The translations under genes were made by a program, and so were the position numbers. 64,000 nt of DNA from CAWDMC01 sp963803295 (GTDB taxonomy: Bacteria; Acidobacteriota; Terriglobia; UBA7540): positions 62,001-126,000 of the forward strand of contig CAWDMC010000004.1 in assembly GCA_963803295.1 (NCBI GenBank), in the 5' to 3' direction. Below are positions 24,278 through 32,887 of this stretch, piece by piece; within the stretch, counting starts at the first letter, position 1, and each line of letters starts with the position of its first letter. A model generated the notes under the pieces. It ran no database searches and was not told the DNA's origin. It was given only the letters and a program-made list of their open reading frames with translations.

Positions 24278-24658
24278 TCACATTCCGCCGGCCGTCGCAC
24301 CATCTCCAACTACCAGCACCTTGTTAGAGCCCGCGAAGCGAATCTCGGCCACCCGGCGCGATCCATCAGCATTAGTGTCGTACACCACGGTATCGCTTGC
24401 GTACTTCGAATCGCGATCAACCCACTTGCCGTCGAGCGTGCCGATGACGTCCTTTCCCTTCTCCAGGGTAAGTTTGTTGGTATCTGATCCCCAAGCCAGC
24501 TTATAGACACCAGCAGGAACCTCTGTTCCATTCACTTTCACCGTATATGCTAACTTGAGGCTCCGCGAGTCCTTGTCTTTCGCCCAAGCCGATCCTGCGG
24601 GTACCACTAACAGGGCCAAGAGCGGAAGAAGGTAACCGATATGCATCAGCTTTTTCAT
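24278..24658 (-). CDS. Small secreted protein of unknown function
   Basis: 126 residues with a classic signal peptide (KKLMHIGYLLPLLALLVVP, cleavage after AWA). The mature part is about 100 residues, rich in beta-type segments (LKLAYTVKVNGTEVPAGVY, YKLAWGSDTNKLTL) and charged residues. Similar small periplasmic proteins are common in acidobacterial genomes but have no assigned role. AGGAGAG precedes the ATG at a good distance, so the start is firm. It is isolated, with large gaps on both sides. Confidence 0.75.
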   Translation of the reverse strand: MKKLMHIGYLLPLLALLVVPAGSAWAKDKDSRSLKLAYTVKVNGTEVPAGVYKLAWGSDTNKLTLEKGKDVIGTLDGKWVDRDSKYASDTVVYDTNADGSRRVAEIRFAGSNKVLVVGDGATAGGM

Positions 24659-25570
24659 TACTCTCTCCTTTTGGTTTGCTCCCGCCAGGCCAAAGTCAGA
24701 TCCCTATGGCCCTGGTAGGATTGTTCGGTGGATCCCCCGGTCTTGTCCTTCGGACACTTGCATCTACCTGGAAGCCTTTGTCCCAATCCGGTTGGGGTTA
24801 AACACAAGAGGGCCCGGCACAAAAAACACCCGCCGAGATCGCCCTCGCACCGGCCGCCAAACCGTTTCACGAGGGCAATCCGTTAAATCCCGCCTACCTA
24901 CCTCTGTCAACGGACTTGAAGTTCGAACTTCTGTGCATATGACGCTACCGCTCCAGGTTTTGTTAGCCGCGGTCACTTCAGTCGATGATTTTTTCTCCTC
25001 TGCCAAACCTACGGTCTGGCCGTCGCAAATCTTACGCACTTAAAAAGCCCAGGGCATCAATGATCCGGAAGCGTCAACCGCATATACGCACGACCCCAGC
25101 GGGAAGTTTCATTAATCAAGCAGACTCTCCAGCATCCCGCATACGACTGATGCCTCTCTCGCCCATCGAACAGGTGAAGGTACCGTGCAATCAACCTGCC
25201 AGGCAATCCGCGAAGATGCAAAGTCTTGAAAACTCAGGACGCAAGGACCCACTATAGTTAAGGTCGCTCCGCAGGAACGGTAGGATGTCCGAGGGTGGGA
25301 TGTGGATGTGCGGAATCGGACACTTCGGTCGAGAGAGAAGATAGATCCAAGAGAAACCAAATGAGGATATTCACGATTGAGGGCGCCCATCCAAATCACA
25401 AGCCAACGAACTTAGTTGCGCCCAGGTGGCCATCGTAATAGGATATCGAAGAGTTTGGCGGCCTGAAAAGTGTTTGCCGCTCAGGGGGGGCCAATGAATG
25501 GCAGAGAGCGGCTCACCGCAACCTTCCGCGGCCAACCCGTCGATCGAATAACGGCAAAGGAGACTCGTCC
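24659..25570. other. Long intergenic region
   Basis: 912 bases with no convincing gene on either strand. The proximal part is divergent promoter space for the secreted protein at 24658. The distal part contains the GEMM-like RNA at 25206-25296, about 275 bases before the Gfo/Idh/MocA gene. Confidence 0.5.
25206..25296 (+). promoter_or_regulatory. Candidate cyclic-di-GMP-I (GEMM) riboswitch
   Basis: The segment reads GCAAA, a 7-bp stem GUCUUGA/UCAGGAC with an A-rich loop, then GGACGCAAGG, then CCAC-N6-UAAGG and later CGGUAGG. These follow the order of the GEMM-I consensus: GCAAA, a GAAA-type capped hairpin, GGACGCAAAGCC, CCAC...UAAGG and GGUAGG. The 3' closing stem is not clear. The next gene on the strand is the Gfo/Idh/MocA oxidoreductase at 25571. 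A PilZ domain protein elsewhere in the window shows that c-di-GMP signalling is plausible in this organism. Confidence 0.45.
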
Positions 25571-26932
25571 ATGAATCACCAGACCGGCATCACCCGTCGC
25601 GACTTTATGCGCACCTCAGCTGGAGCTGCGGGTGCGACGTTTGCGGCGCGTTCGATTGTGCTTGAACCGGAACCGATCGCCGCATCGCCTCGACCTGCGG
25701 CCCCGAGCGACACGGTGCGGTTCGGGATGATCGGCATCGGTATGCAAGGTTCAGGACTGCTGTCAACTTCAATTGCTTTGCCCGGTGTCGAGTGCGCCGT
25801 TGCCTGTGATCTGTATGATGGCCGTCACCAATTAGCCAAAGAGATTGTTGGCAAGCCCATTCCCACGACGCGCCGCTACCAGGAGCTTCTCGACAACAAG
25901 GAAGTCGATTGCATTGTGGCCGCCGTGCCTGATCACTGGCACAAACAACTGGTGGTCGATGCATGCAATGCCGGCAAGGACATTTACTGCGAAAAGCCCA
26001 TGACCCACCACGTGCACGAAGGCTTTGAAATCATTGAGGCCGAGCAGAAAAACAAGAGGATCGTGCAGATCGGCAGCCAGCGGCGCAGCTCCGTGGTCTT
26101 TGCCAAGGCCAAAGAGCTTTACGAGCAAGGAGCGATCGGTGATCTCTGCCTGGTGGAGGCGGGCATGGGTCGTAATGAGCCTTGCGGAGCCTGGGTGTAT
26201 CCGCCCCCGCCGGATCTCGCGCCAGAAAATCTTGATTGGGATACCTGGCTGGGCACCACGCCCAAACGGCCGTTCGATCCGATCCGGTTCGCCCGTTGGC
26301 GCGGCTTCCAGGACTACGGAGAAGGCGTCCCCGGCGATCTTTATGTGCACGTGCTCACCGGTATCCACTATATTACGGGAATCACAGCGCCACCCCTGCA
26401 CGCCAGTTCCGTGGGCGGTCTCTTTCAGTGGGGCGCCGATGGCCGCGACCAGCCTGACATGATGACCACGATCTATGAGTATCCAAGATTCCGGGCGGTT
26501 ATCCGCGTTACCCTGAACACGGAGACGCCGGAATATGCCCGATTTATGGGAACTCGTGGGCTCATGGAGGTTAATAGCGATGCCGTTACCGTCTCTCCCC
26601 AGGACGCCCAGGATCACGCGCCCTGCTACTACACGAGTGGCTATCCCCGAAGTTTACGCGAGACTTACGTGAGGGATTGGCACGAAAAGCACGGCATCGC
26701 ACCTGGAACGAAATCGATCGTCGAATCGCGATCTTTCTCAGCGCCGCCGGGCTACAGCGACAGTCGCGCTCACCTATGGAACTATTTTCAGTCGGTGCGC
26801 ACTCGTGGATCTTCGGTGGAAGACGGCACGTTCGGCAACAATACTTCCATCGCTTGCCATATGGCGAACTATTCCTATTTCAAGCGGGCGACTGCTGCGT
26901 GGGACGCCGGGGCTAAAGAAATACGTCATTAA
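25571..26932 (+). CDS. Gfo/Idh/MocA-family oxidoreductase with Tat signal
   Basis: 453 residues. ITRRDFMRTSAGAAGATFAA is a twin-arginine signal, so the enzyme is probably exported with its cofactor bound. The Rossmann domain starts at VRFGMIGIGMQGSG (residue about 48) and the family EKP motif is in DIYCEKPMTHHV near residue 142. The C-terminal domain is the alpha/beta sheet typical of sugar dehydrogenases (YGEGVPGDLYVHVLTGIHY). Members oxidise or reduce sugars and inositols with NAD(P), sometimes with tightly bound cofactor, which fits export. AAAGGAG lies eight bases before the ATG. Substrate unknown. Confidence 0.88.
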   Translation: MNHQTGITRRDFMRTSAGAAGATFAARSIVLEPEPIAASPRPAAPSDTVRFGMIGIGMQGSGLLSTSIALPGVECAVACDLYDGRHQLAKEIVGKPIPTTRRYQELLDNKEVDCIVAAVPDHWHKQLVVDACNAGKDIYCEKPMTHHVHEGFEIIEAEQKNKRIVQIGSQRRSSVVFAKAKELYEQGAIGDLCLVEAGMGRNEPCGAWVYPPPPDLAPENLDWDTWLGTTPKRPFDPIRFARWRGFQDYGEGVPGDLYVHVLTGIHYITGITAPPLHASSVGGLFQWGADGRDQPDMMTTIYEYPRFRAVIRVTLNTETPEYARFMGTRGLMEVNSDAVTVSPQDAQDHAPCYYTSGYPRSLRETYVRDWHEKHGIAPGTKSIVESRSFSAPPGYSDSRAHLWNYFQSVRTRGSSVEDGTFGNNTSIACHMANYSYFKRATAAWDAGAKEIRH

Positions 26933-27360
26933 GAGAAAAAAGTCCCCCGGGGACGGGGACCCCGGGGTGAAGAGGGAAGAAAGTTTCGCGGCACGCCTCG
27001 CGCTAAGAAGCCTTGGGGGCTATGTCTTCAGAACGCGAACCCCATGGTGCGGCGGAACCTTGTTGTAATATTGCCTTGCGCAACCCTGATAGTCCAATCA
27101 ATAGTGTTTATCGAAGTTATTAGCACCGGTGCCGAACACGGGCTCCGCCTGCTGGCCGCCCTAAGCTTGCCCTACCCTCGGTTTTCCCCACACAGTGATC
27201 GAGAACCAGATCGTCGTGAGAACGGCGCGCTAATGGGGCAGGCACACCGCGTTCTGCAAGCCTAACAAGGTGATATTCTTGACCACTTACTTTGGGAAGA
27301 GCACAACGGACGCTACGGACCGTACCGCTGCTCTGCCAACTGGAGTACACTAAACATGCT
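26933..27360. other. Intergenic region with GC-rich hairpin
   Basis: 428 bases between the oxidoreductase and the sigma factor. At 26943-26968 two CCCCGGGG blocks can pair and probably end transcription of the upstream gene. The remainder has only short frames without family features. Confidence 0.5.
26943..26968 (+). terminator. GC-rich terminator-like hairpin
   Basis: CCCCGGGG occurs twice about 15 bases apart, ten bases after the stop codon of the Gfo/Idh/MocA gene; the copies are mutually complementary. No T tract is present. Confidence 0.4.
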
Positions 27361-27942
27361 ATGGCCGAGCGACTGACGCCCGAACAACTCTGGAGCCAAG
27401 CTCAACAGGGCGATAGGGCTGCGTTCGACGCCGCGTTCGATCGTCTGGCACCGCCCGTACTGGGTATGCTGGTCCACATTCTCAACGATCGTGAGACCGG
27501 GGAGGAGGTACTGGACGCCGCCTTCGAGCGCCTCCGCCGCCGGCCATCGACCACCGTATGGAAAAGGGGTAGTCTCTCGGTGGAGTTGGCGATCACGGCG
27601 CGGCATGCGGCCATCGATCGCTTGCGCGCAAGAAAATCGCTGGTCCGGTTTGATGGCGCGTCATTCGACTACCTCCTGACGACGCCGGGCTGGCTTCCAG
27701 ACAGCGATGACGCCGCGACGCTCGACGACCGGCGGGAACTGCTGAAGCGCGTCATCAGACAACTACCGGAATCACAACGGCGGGCGATCGAGATGGTGGT
27801 CTTCGAGGGACATACAGAAAGTGAAGTAGCGGAAAAGTTGGCGATGCCACTGGGCCGGGCCAAGGTAGAGCTAAGGGCAGCGATGCGTTTTCTGCGACAC
27901 CGGCTTCAGGCCGTGATGGGCACATGGGCAATCAACATCTAG
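27361..27942 (+). CDS. ECF-type RNA polymerase sigma factor
   Basis: About 193 residues from the ATG at 27361. Region 2 (residues 15-80) includes GEEVLDAAFERL and ITARHAAIDRLRARKS; region 4 (residues 125-180) has LPESQRRAIEMVVFEGHTESEVAEKLAMPLGRAKVEL, a sigma-70 helix-turn-helix contacting the -35 element; this is split here into two parts only for description. The overall length and lack of regions 1 and 3 identify an ECF factor. The next gene, a zinc-finger anti-sigma protein, overlaps by 19 bases, so the two are translationally coupled. Target promoters are unknown; thioredoxin downstream hints at a redox link. Confidence 0.9.
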   Translation: MAERLTPEQLWSQAQQGDRAAFDAAFDRLAPPVLGMLVHILNDRETGEEVLDAAFERLRRRPSTTVWKRGSLSVELAITARHAAIDRLRARKSLVRFDGASFDYLLTTPGWLPDSDDAATLDDRRELLKRVIRQLPESQRRAIEMVVFEGHTESEVAEKLAMPLGRAKVELRAAMRFLRHRLQAVMGTWAINI

Positions 27943-28172
27943 ACGATGTCTACGAGCTCTACATTCTTGGCGCTCTCTCGCCTGAAGAGGCAGCGACGGT
28001 CCGCGAGCACCTTGAGCGCCAGTGCCCCAAATGTCTTGATTCTCTGCGAGAGGCGGCGCTCTCGGTCTACTATCTTTCGCTCACTCCTCGCCCGGCAAGA
28101 GCAAGCGTGGAGACCAAGGCACGGCTACTCGGTAAATGCTGTCCCGCGCAATCCTCCGCCAGGTCCAAGTGA
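27924..28172 (+). CDS. Minimal zinc-finger anti-sigma factor
   Basis: An 82-residue protein resembling the ZAS zinc-binding domain that clamps ECF sigma factors. It has the family opening HLDDVYELYILGALSPEEAA and a metal motif HLERQCPKC, with four residues rather than three between His and Cys. Typical relatives continue into a membrane helix or a cupin sensor domain; this one stops soon after the ZAS domain (KARLLGKCC). It may therefore be a soluble redox-responsive clamp, the extra CC pair near the end being a possible sensor (inference). The start overlaps the sigma factor gene. Confidence 0.75.
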   Translation: MGNQHLDDVYELYILGALSPEEAATVREHLERQCPKCLDSLREAALSVYYLSLTPRPARASVETKARLLGKCCPAQSSARSK

Positions 28173-28287
28173 TTGTTGAAGAGGTGTTTAGCTGCGGGCC
28201 GCAGGCCATGGCAACCAGGAATCGAATTCTAACGCGCCCTCATCTAATGAAACCATTACGGAGAAAGGGAGACTAAAGGGAAAATGA

Positions 28288-28620
28288 ATGCAAAACATCC
28301 TCCACGTTCAAAAATGGCAGGAGATCGAAAACAGCTCGAAGCCGGTACTGGTAGATTTCTGGGCGGAGTGGTGCGGCCCTTGCCGAGCGCTTGGCCCGAC
28401 GTTTGAAAGGCTGGCAGAGAACTATGGAAGCAACATCGCCTTCGCTAAAGTGAATGTCGATGAAGCACCGGAACTGGCGGAGCGATTTCGCATCCGTTCC
28501 ATTCCCACCCTATTGCTGATCCGTGACGGGAACGCCGTGGAGCAAGTGGTGGGCACTCGCAGCTACGATGATCTGGCTAAGCTCCTGGATAAGCACGTCA
28601 CTGCTCCAGCCAGCAGTTAA
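28288..28620 (+). CDS. trxA: Thioredoxin
   Basis: 110 residues with the thioredoxin fold and active site FWAEWCGPCRALGP near residue 32. The cis-proline is in RSIPTLLLIRDG. It reduces protein disulfides in the cytoplasm with thioredoxin reductase, which is not in this window. There is no signal peptide. It lies 115 bases after the anti-sigma gene on the same strand, so it may be part of the sigma factor's own regulon. Confidence 0.95.
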   Translation: MQNILHVQKWQEIENSSKPVLVDFWAEWCGPCRALGPTFERLAENYGSNIAFAKVNVDEAPELAERFRIRSIPTLLLIRDGNAVEQVVGTRSYDDLAKLLDKHVTAPASS

Positions 28621-28645
28621 GCCTTCCCCAGAACAGCAGACGCCC

Positions 28646-28673
28646 GGCAGCGCGCAGACCATATCGCGCTGCC
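28646..28673. terminator. Hairpin between convergent trxA and coiled-coil protein gene
   Basis: GGCAGCGCG and CGCGCTGCC form a perfect 9-bp stem with a 10-base loop, 26 bases after the trxA stop and 35 bases from the end of the converging gene. Likely bidirectional terminator. Confidence 0.55.
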
Positions 28674-28707
28674 TTGGCCGGTTGCCTACCAAGCCTACTG
28701 GGTTTTG

Positions 28708-29772
28708 CTAGGCTCCGGGTCTGGCGGAGAGTACGTTGGGCGTGTTGGGGAAGAATCCCTTAGGCGCACTCACATAACCCGAAATGCTGGACTTCCCGAG
28801 CTTGTTCACAACCATTTCAAGTGCGCTCGAAGCACCGCTGACGATGATGTAAAGAGGCTCGAGAATCGCCTTGTCCTTCCTCTCACTGGTCTTGTCATCG
28901 GCAGTAATCGCCACCGTAAACTGGTTTTTCTTGGTGTTGATGTGCCTTAGCGCAAGGGTGATCGTTCCTACCTTTTGCCTGGCGTTCTTGCCGGCAAGAT
29001 TGAATTCAAAGTAATCCCGATCGCCCTTATGAGCCAGAGTCACCAGTTCGTCGTGAGTGCGGGCGATGGCACCCGAAAGCTCGCCCTTGGCGCCGGTCAG
29101 CGCCGCCTTCGTGTCTTCAAGATCCTTCCGGGTACCAGCAATATCCCCTGAAAGCCCGGTCATCTTCTGATTGGCGTCGGCCTGCGCCTTGTTAAGTTCG
29201 TCGGCGCTCGCCTTCTGTGCTATCGCAGCATTAAGCTGCTCGACCGCCTGCTGCTGCTGTTTCTGAATACTAGAAGCGAGGCTCCGAGCGCGGGTCAGCT
29301 CCTGCCGCGTCATTCCTAGCTTCTCCGACGTAACCTGGAACTCTCCACGAAGCTGTGCATACCGGGCGTCGGTGTCGTTGAGGCGCCGCGTCAGCAGGTT
29401 CAACTCGTCCGCCTGCTTGCCGACGATATCGTTCAACTGCTGGCGGCTGGTGATGACCAGGTAAAGGTTCACACCTGCCAGAAGAATCAGAAAAGCCACG
29501 AGCCAGGCGAGGACCTTGGCCAGAGTGCTTGTAGCCGGGGCCGAGGCAACCGGAGGTGGTGGCGATTGCACGTAGACGTATTGGGGCTGCTGCCCGAAGG
29601 TCTGTGGCGTTTGAGGCGCCTGAGGCGGCGAGACTGGCGCGGCCGTGTAACCCTGCCCGATGTTGGTGGCGCTGGGCGCCGAGGCCGGCTGCCCGGCCCC
29701 GCCTGAACGGGGTGTCTCCGGATCATTCAATCCGAACATGGCGTGCCCGGCGCCACGATCCTTATCTGCCAT
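28708..29772 (-). CDS. Membrane-anchored coiled-coil protein of unknown function
   Basis: 354 residues in four parts: a Pro/Gln/Ala-rich cytoplasmic N-terminus (residues 1-80), one transmembrane helix (VLAWLVAFLILLAGVNLYLV, about 87-106), a long coiled coil rich in Gln, Ala and Lys (about 107-235), and a C-terminal globular part (DYFEFNLAGKNARQKVG onwards) with beta character. GAGGAGG precedes the ATG. No enzyme motif is seen. The layout suggests a structural or signalling protein with an extracytoplasmic domain. It is transcribed alone, converging with trxA. Confidence 0.7.
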   Translation of the reverse strand: MADKDRGAGHAMFGLNDPETPRSGGAGQPASAPSATNIGQGYTAAPVSPPQAPQTPQTFGQQPQYVYVQSPPPPVASAPATSTLAKVLAWLVAFLILLAGVNLYLVITSRQQLNDIVGKQADELNLLTRRLNDTDARYAQLRGEFQVTSEKLGMTRQELTRARSLASSIQKQQQQAVEQLNAAIAQKASADELNKAQADANQKMTGLSGDIAGTRKDLEDTKAALTGAKGELSGAIARTHDELVTLAHKGDRDYFEFNLAGKNARQKVGTITLALRHINTKKNQFTVAITADDKTSERKDKAILEPLYIIVSGASSALEMVVNKLGKSSISGYVSAPKGFFPNTPNVLSARPGA

Positions 29773-30068
29773 TTATCCTCCTCAACCGCAGTGCGGAGCT
29801 ACCCCCGAGGTGGGGAACGCCGCTACGCCTGCGCCGCTATCCTCAGCGGATGGCGGTCCTTGATGGGATGCATAGAAATGCTTTCAGGTTACCGGCGATC
29901 CCCGCCAACCGCCACAATCGACTGAACCTTCCGTTTCTCGGAGCATCTTATCACAGGAATAGCCAAGCGGCATGAGGTACCCCCTCCGGGGGCCATTTTC
30001 AGGTACAGTGGTGAGACGAGAAATCAGGGCGGCAGAACACAACGTCTCGAAGCGAGGCAAAGGATCCC

Positions 30069-31553
30069 ATGTCCAAGTACATCCTGGCACTGGACCAGGG
30101 CACTACCAGTTCACGCGCCATCCTGTTCGATCGCGAAGGGGCGATCGTAGGGTCGGCCAGTCAGGAATTCAAGCAATATTATCCGCAGCCCGGTTGGGTA
30201 GAGCACGACGCCGTTGAGATCTGGCAATGCCAAATTGGAGTGGCCCGAAAGCTCCTGCAGGACCAGCAGGTGACGGCCCGCAATATTGCCGCCCTCGGAA
30301 TCACCAACCAGCGCGAAACGGTCCTGTTGTGGGATCGTGCTACTGGCGAGCCGGTTTACCCCGCCATCGTCTGGCAGTGCCGTCGGACTGCCGGCAGGTG
30401 TGACGAGATCCGCCGCAATGGGTTCGACCGCGTTCTGCGGGAAAAGACAGGGCTTGTCACTGACGCTTATTTCTCTGGCACCAAAATCGCTTGGCTGTTG
30501 GAACACGTTCCCGGCGTTCGCGAGCGCGCCGAACGGGGTGAACTGGCGGCGGGCACCATCGATACCTGGCTCCTTTGGAACCTTACTCGCGGCCGCATTC
30601 ACGTGACCGATATCAGCAACGCCTCTCGCACACTCCTTTTCAACATCAACACGCTATCGTGGGATCCCGAAATCCTCGAATACCTGCGCATTCCGGCCTC
30701 GTTGCTGCCTTCCGTCAGAGCCTCAAGCGAAGTGCTTGGCGAGACGGATCTGTTTGGCGTCTCGCTGCCAATTGCCGGCGTGGCAGGGGATCAGCAGGCA
30801 TCGCTCTTCGGGCACCAGTGCTTCCGGCCCGGCGATGCGAAGAACACCTACGGCACGGGATGTTTCCTGCTGATGAATACGGGTCCGGCGGTTCCCCGGT
30901 CCCAGTCGGGACTGCTTTCTACCGTGGCCTGGAAGCGAGACGGAGCAACCACGTACGCTCTTGAGGGCAGCGTCTTCATTGCCGGAGCCGCGATCCAGTG
31001 GTTACGCGATGAGCTGCACCTGATCCGCGACGCTGCCGAAACCTCCGCTCTGGCGAGTGCGGTTCCCGATACGGGCGGGGTCTATTTTGTACCGGCTTTC
31101 GTAGGCTTAGGCGCGCCTCACTGGGACGCCTACGCGCGCGGCACCATCGTGGGTCTGACCCGCGGCAGCAATCGCCACCACCTTATTCGTGCCACCCTCG
31201 AGTCGATGGCCTACCAGACACGGGCCGTCGTGGATGCGATGGCAGTGGACTCCGGCATTCGTCCTGAGGTCCTGCGCGTGGATGGCGGAGCCGCTCGCAA
31301 CGACTTCCTCTGCCAGTTTCAGGCGGACATTCTGGGAATCCCAGTCGAGTGTCCCGCGACCGCCGAATCCACTGCTTTGGGTGCAGCTTACCTCGCCGGT
31401 CTCGCCACCGGCTTCTGGCAGGATGAGCAGGAACTCACGCGCCAGTTCCGCATCGGACGCCGGTTCGAATGCGGCATGACTGCGTATCAGCGGGAGGATC
31501 TATACGCCGGGTGGCAGCGTGCGGTCGAGCGTTCCAAGGGATGGGCACAGTAA
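30069..31553 (+). CDS. glpK: Glycerol kinase
   Basis: 494 residues of the FGGY carbohydrate kinase family. It phosphorylates glycerol to glycerol 3-phosphate with ATP. The N-terminal phosphate-binding loop ALDQGTTSSRAILFD, the ITNQRET motif, the second domain KNTYGTGCFLLMNTG and the C-terminal LRVDGGAARNDFLCQFQADIL are all present. Length equals that of typical GlpK. AAAGGA lies four bases before the ATG. No glycerol facilitator or dehydrogenase is adjacent, though a GpsA-like enzyme occurs 11 kb upstream. Confidence 0.96.
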   Translation: MSKYILALDQGTTSSRAILFDREGAIVGSASQEFKQYYPQPGWVEHDAVEIWQCQIGVARKLLQDQQVTARNIAALGITNQRETVLLWDRATGEPVYPAIVWQCRRTAGRCDEIRRNGFDRVLREKTGLVTDAYFSGTKIAWLLEHVPGVRERAERGELAAGTIDTWLLWNLTRGRIHVTDISNASRTLLFNINTLSWDPEILEYLRIPASLLPSVRASSEVLGETDLFGVSLPIAGVAGDQQASLFGHQCFRPGDAKNTYGTGCFLLMNTGPAVPRSQSGLLSTVAWKRDGATTYALEGSVFIAGAAIQWLRDELHLIRDAAETSALASAVPDTGGVYFVPAFVGLGAPHWDAYARGTIVGLTRGSNRHHLIRATLESMAYQTRAVVDAMAVDSGIRPEVLRVDGGAARNDFLCQFQADILGIPVECPATAESTALGAAYLAGLATGFWQDEQELTRQFRIGRRFECGMTAYQREDLYAGWQRAVERSKGWAQ

Positions 31554-31623
31554 TATCATATGGCGCTGCACCGAGGCCGGCCCCTCCCGAGTTTAGAGGA
31601 AGGTCCAAGCTCCAACGGCGGGA

Positions 31624-32664
31624 TTACGCCTCAAAGGCCGTATTCACCGCCTCGACAAAATCGACGACGGTCTGGTCAGAAACGTCAGCGCCGACATCTG
31701 CCATCCAGATGTCACGAAGGCAATCCTTCGGCGCGCCTTGTCTCACCATTTCGGCAACCACGTCTCGCAGAGTCGAGGCGGACATGCCAACGACGTCGTA
31801 AACGTTAATCATCAAGTCGAGCACCGTATGGGGAAACGCTTGACGCACGGCCGCGACTGAGGTTCCCCAGCCGACTTCGAGGTATTCGAGCGGCGCGAGC
31901 TGCTGGTATCCGTGCAAGTAGCCGTCCATCCTGCCGCAGTGGTGAAGCGCAAGCTTGCGTACGTTCCGCCGCAAGCGCAGATCGCTGGGCAGGACCTGCT
32001 CCGTATAGGTTTTGGGGCTGATCATTCCCACCGGACAGTTCCCGATGCAGAGCTCCCGGCTCCGGTCCAGTTGGGGGCTGAAGGGCAGCGTCAGTTTGTC
32101 AAAGCACTCAATCCAGAGATCCGCAATCATGTCCAAGAAGCGGTGGGCCGGCAGCGCCGAGTCACCCAGGTAGAGAAAAAGCTCCGTACCGGCCACCAGG
32201 CTCCCCACATTGAGCGGACCGCCGAAGTTGATGGCGGCATCCACGCGGCCGTAGCGGTCGAGCAGAAGCTTGCCTTGCCGCTTGAACTCCTGAGCCCATC
32301 TGTTTGTCTCCAGTTCGGGCTTGGGCAAGGCGGCCAAGTCATCCGGCGAGTCGAAGTGCAGACCGCGGGCGGCTGGCGCCTCACCTTCCTGAAAAACGAT
32401 CTCGCAGCCAAGAAGCGCGGGCGCAAATCGATGCCCGCAAACATCGAGATCAGGACGAGGGGCGGGGTCCTCCGAGCCGAGACCGAGCGATCCAAATCGC
32501 TCAGCCAGGATCCTTTGCCCCGCCCGATCCTGCTCGGTACGAAAGATCGGATCGGAATAGTACTTCTCGCCGTAAGCGAATCCGTAGCGGTGGTGAAACC
32601 AGTTTTCCGCAAACGTAGGCTTCGCGTGAGTCTTGGGGAGGTTTTCCCCGAGGTTCCAGCGCAT
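31624..32664 (-). CDS. Uroporphyrinogen decarboxylase (URO-D) family protein
   Basis: 346 residues. The C-terminal half carries the URO-D/MtaA-like barrel features (LALHHCGRMDGYLHGYQQL, LEYLEVGWGTS). The protein differs from HemE in its N-terminus and lacks the HemE signature, so it is more likely related to corrinoid-dependent methyltransferases (MtaA/CmuA group) or to the uncharacterised URO-D-like proteins found in sugar-degradation clusters. AAGGAG occurs upstream of the ATG at slightly long distance. It converges with glpK and is divergent from the transhydrogenase operon. Substrate unknown. Confidence 0.75.
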   Translation of the reverse strand: MRWNLGENLPKTHAKPTFAENWFHHRYGFAYGEKYYSDPIFRTEQDRAGQRILAERFGSLGLGSEDPAPRPDLDVCGHRFAPALLGCEIVFQEGEAPAARGLHFDSPDDLAALPKPELETNRWAQEFKRQGKLLLDRYGRVDAAINFGGPLNVGSLVAGTELFLYLGDSALPAHRFLDMIADLWIECFDKLTLPFSPQLDRSRELCIGNCPVGMISPKTYTEQVLPSDLRLRRNVRKLALHHCGRMDGYLHGYQQLAPLEYLEVGWGTSVAAVRQAFPHTVLDLMINVYDVVGMSASTLRDVVAEMVRQGAPKDCLRDIWMADVGADVSDQTVVDFVEAVNTAFEA

Positions 32665-32887
32665 GAGATGAATGACTCCTTAATAGTGCTGTTGAGCAGA
32701 GATAGTATGGCACGACCCTATTCCGCTTGGCGGTCCAGTTGCACGACGACACCATGGCGTTGGATAATCACAGTTTCCATTTGGATCAGTCGGCAGGTTC
32801 TGCGAAAGGGCATTCCAACAATCAAAGCAGCGGATCTGAACCGGCCCATATCGACCCGCGAAGAGCTCAGCAGAAGAAAGCTACCTT

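Noticed and set aside
26980..27120. Minus-strand segment resembling the C-terminus of a TonB-dependent receptor (GNITTRFRRTMGFAF then stop)
   Set aside because: Only about 15 residues resemble such an end and nothing upstream continues the similarity.
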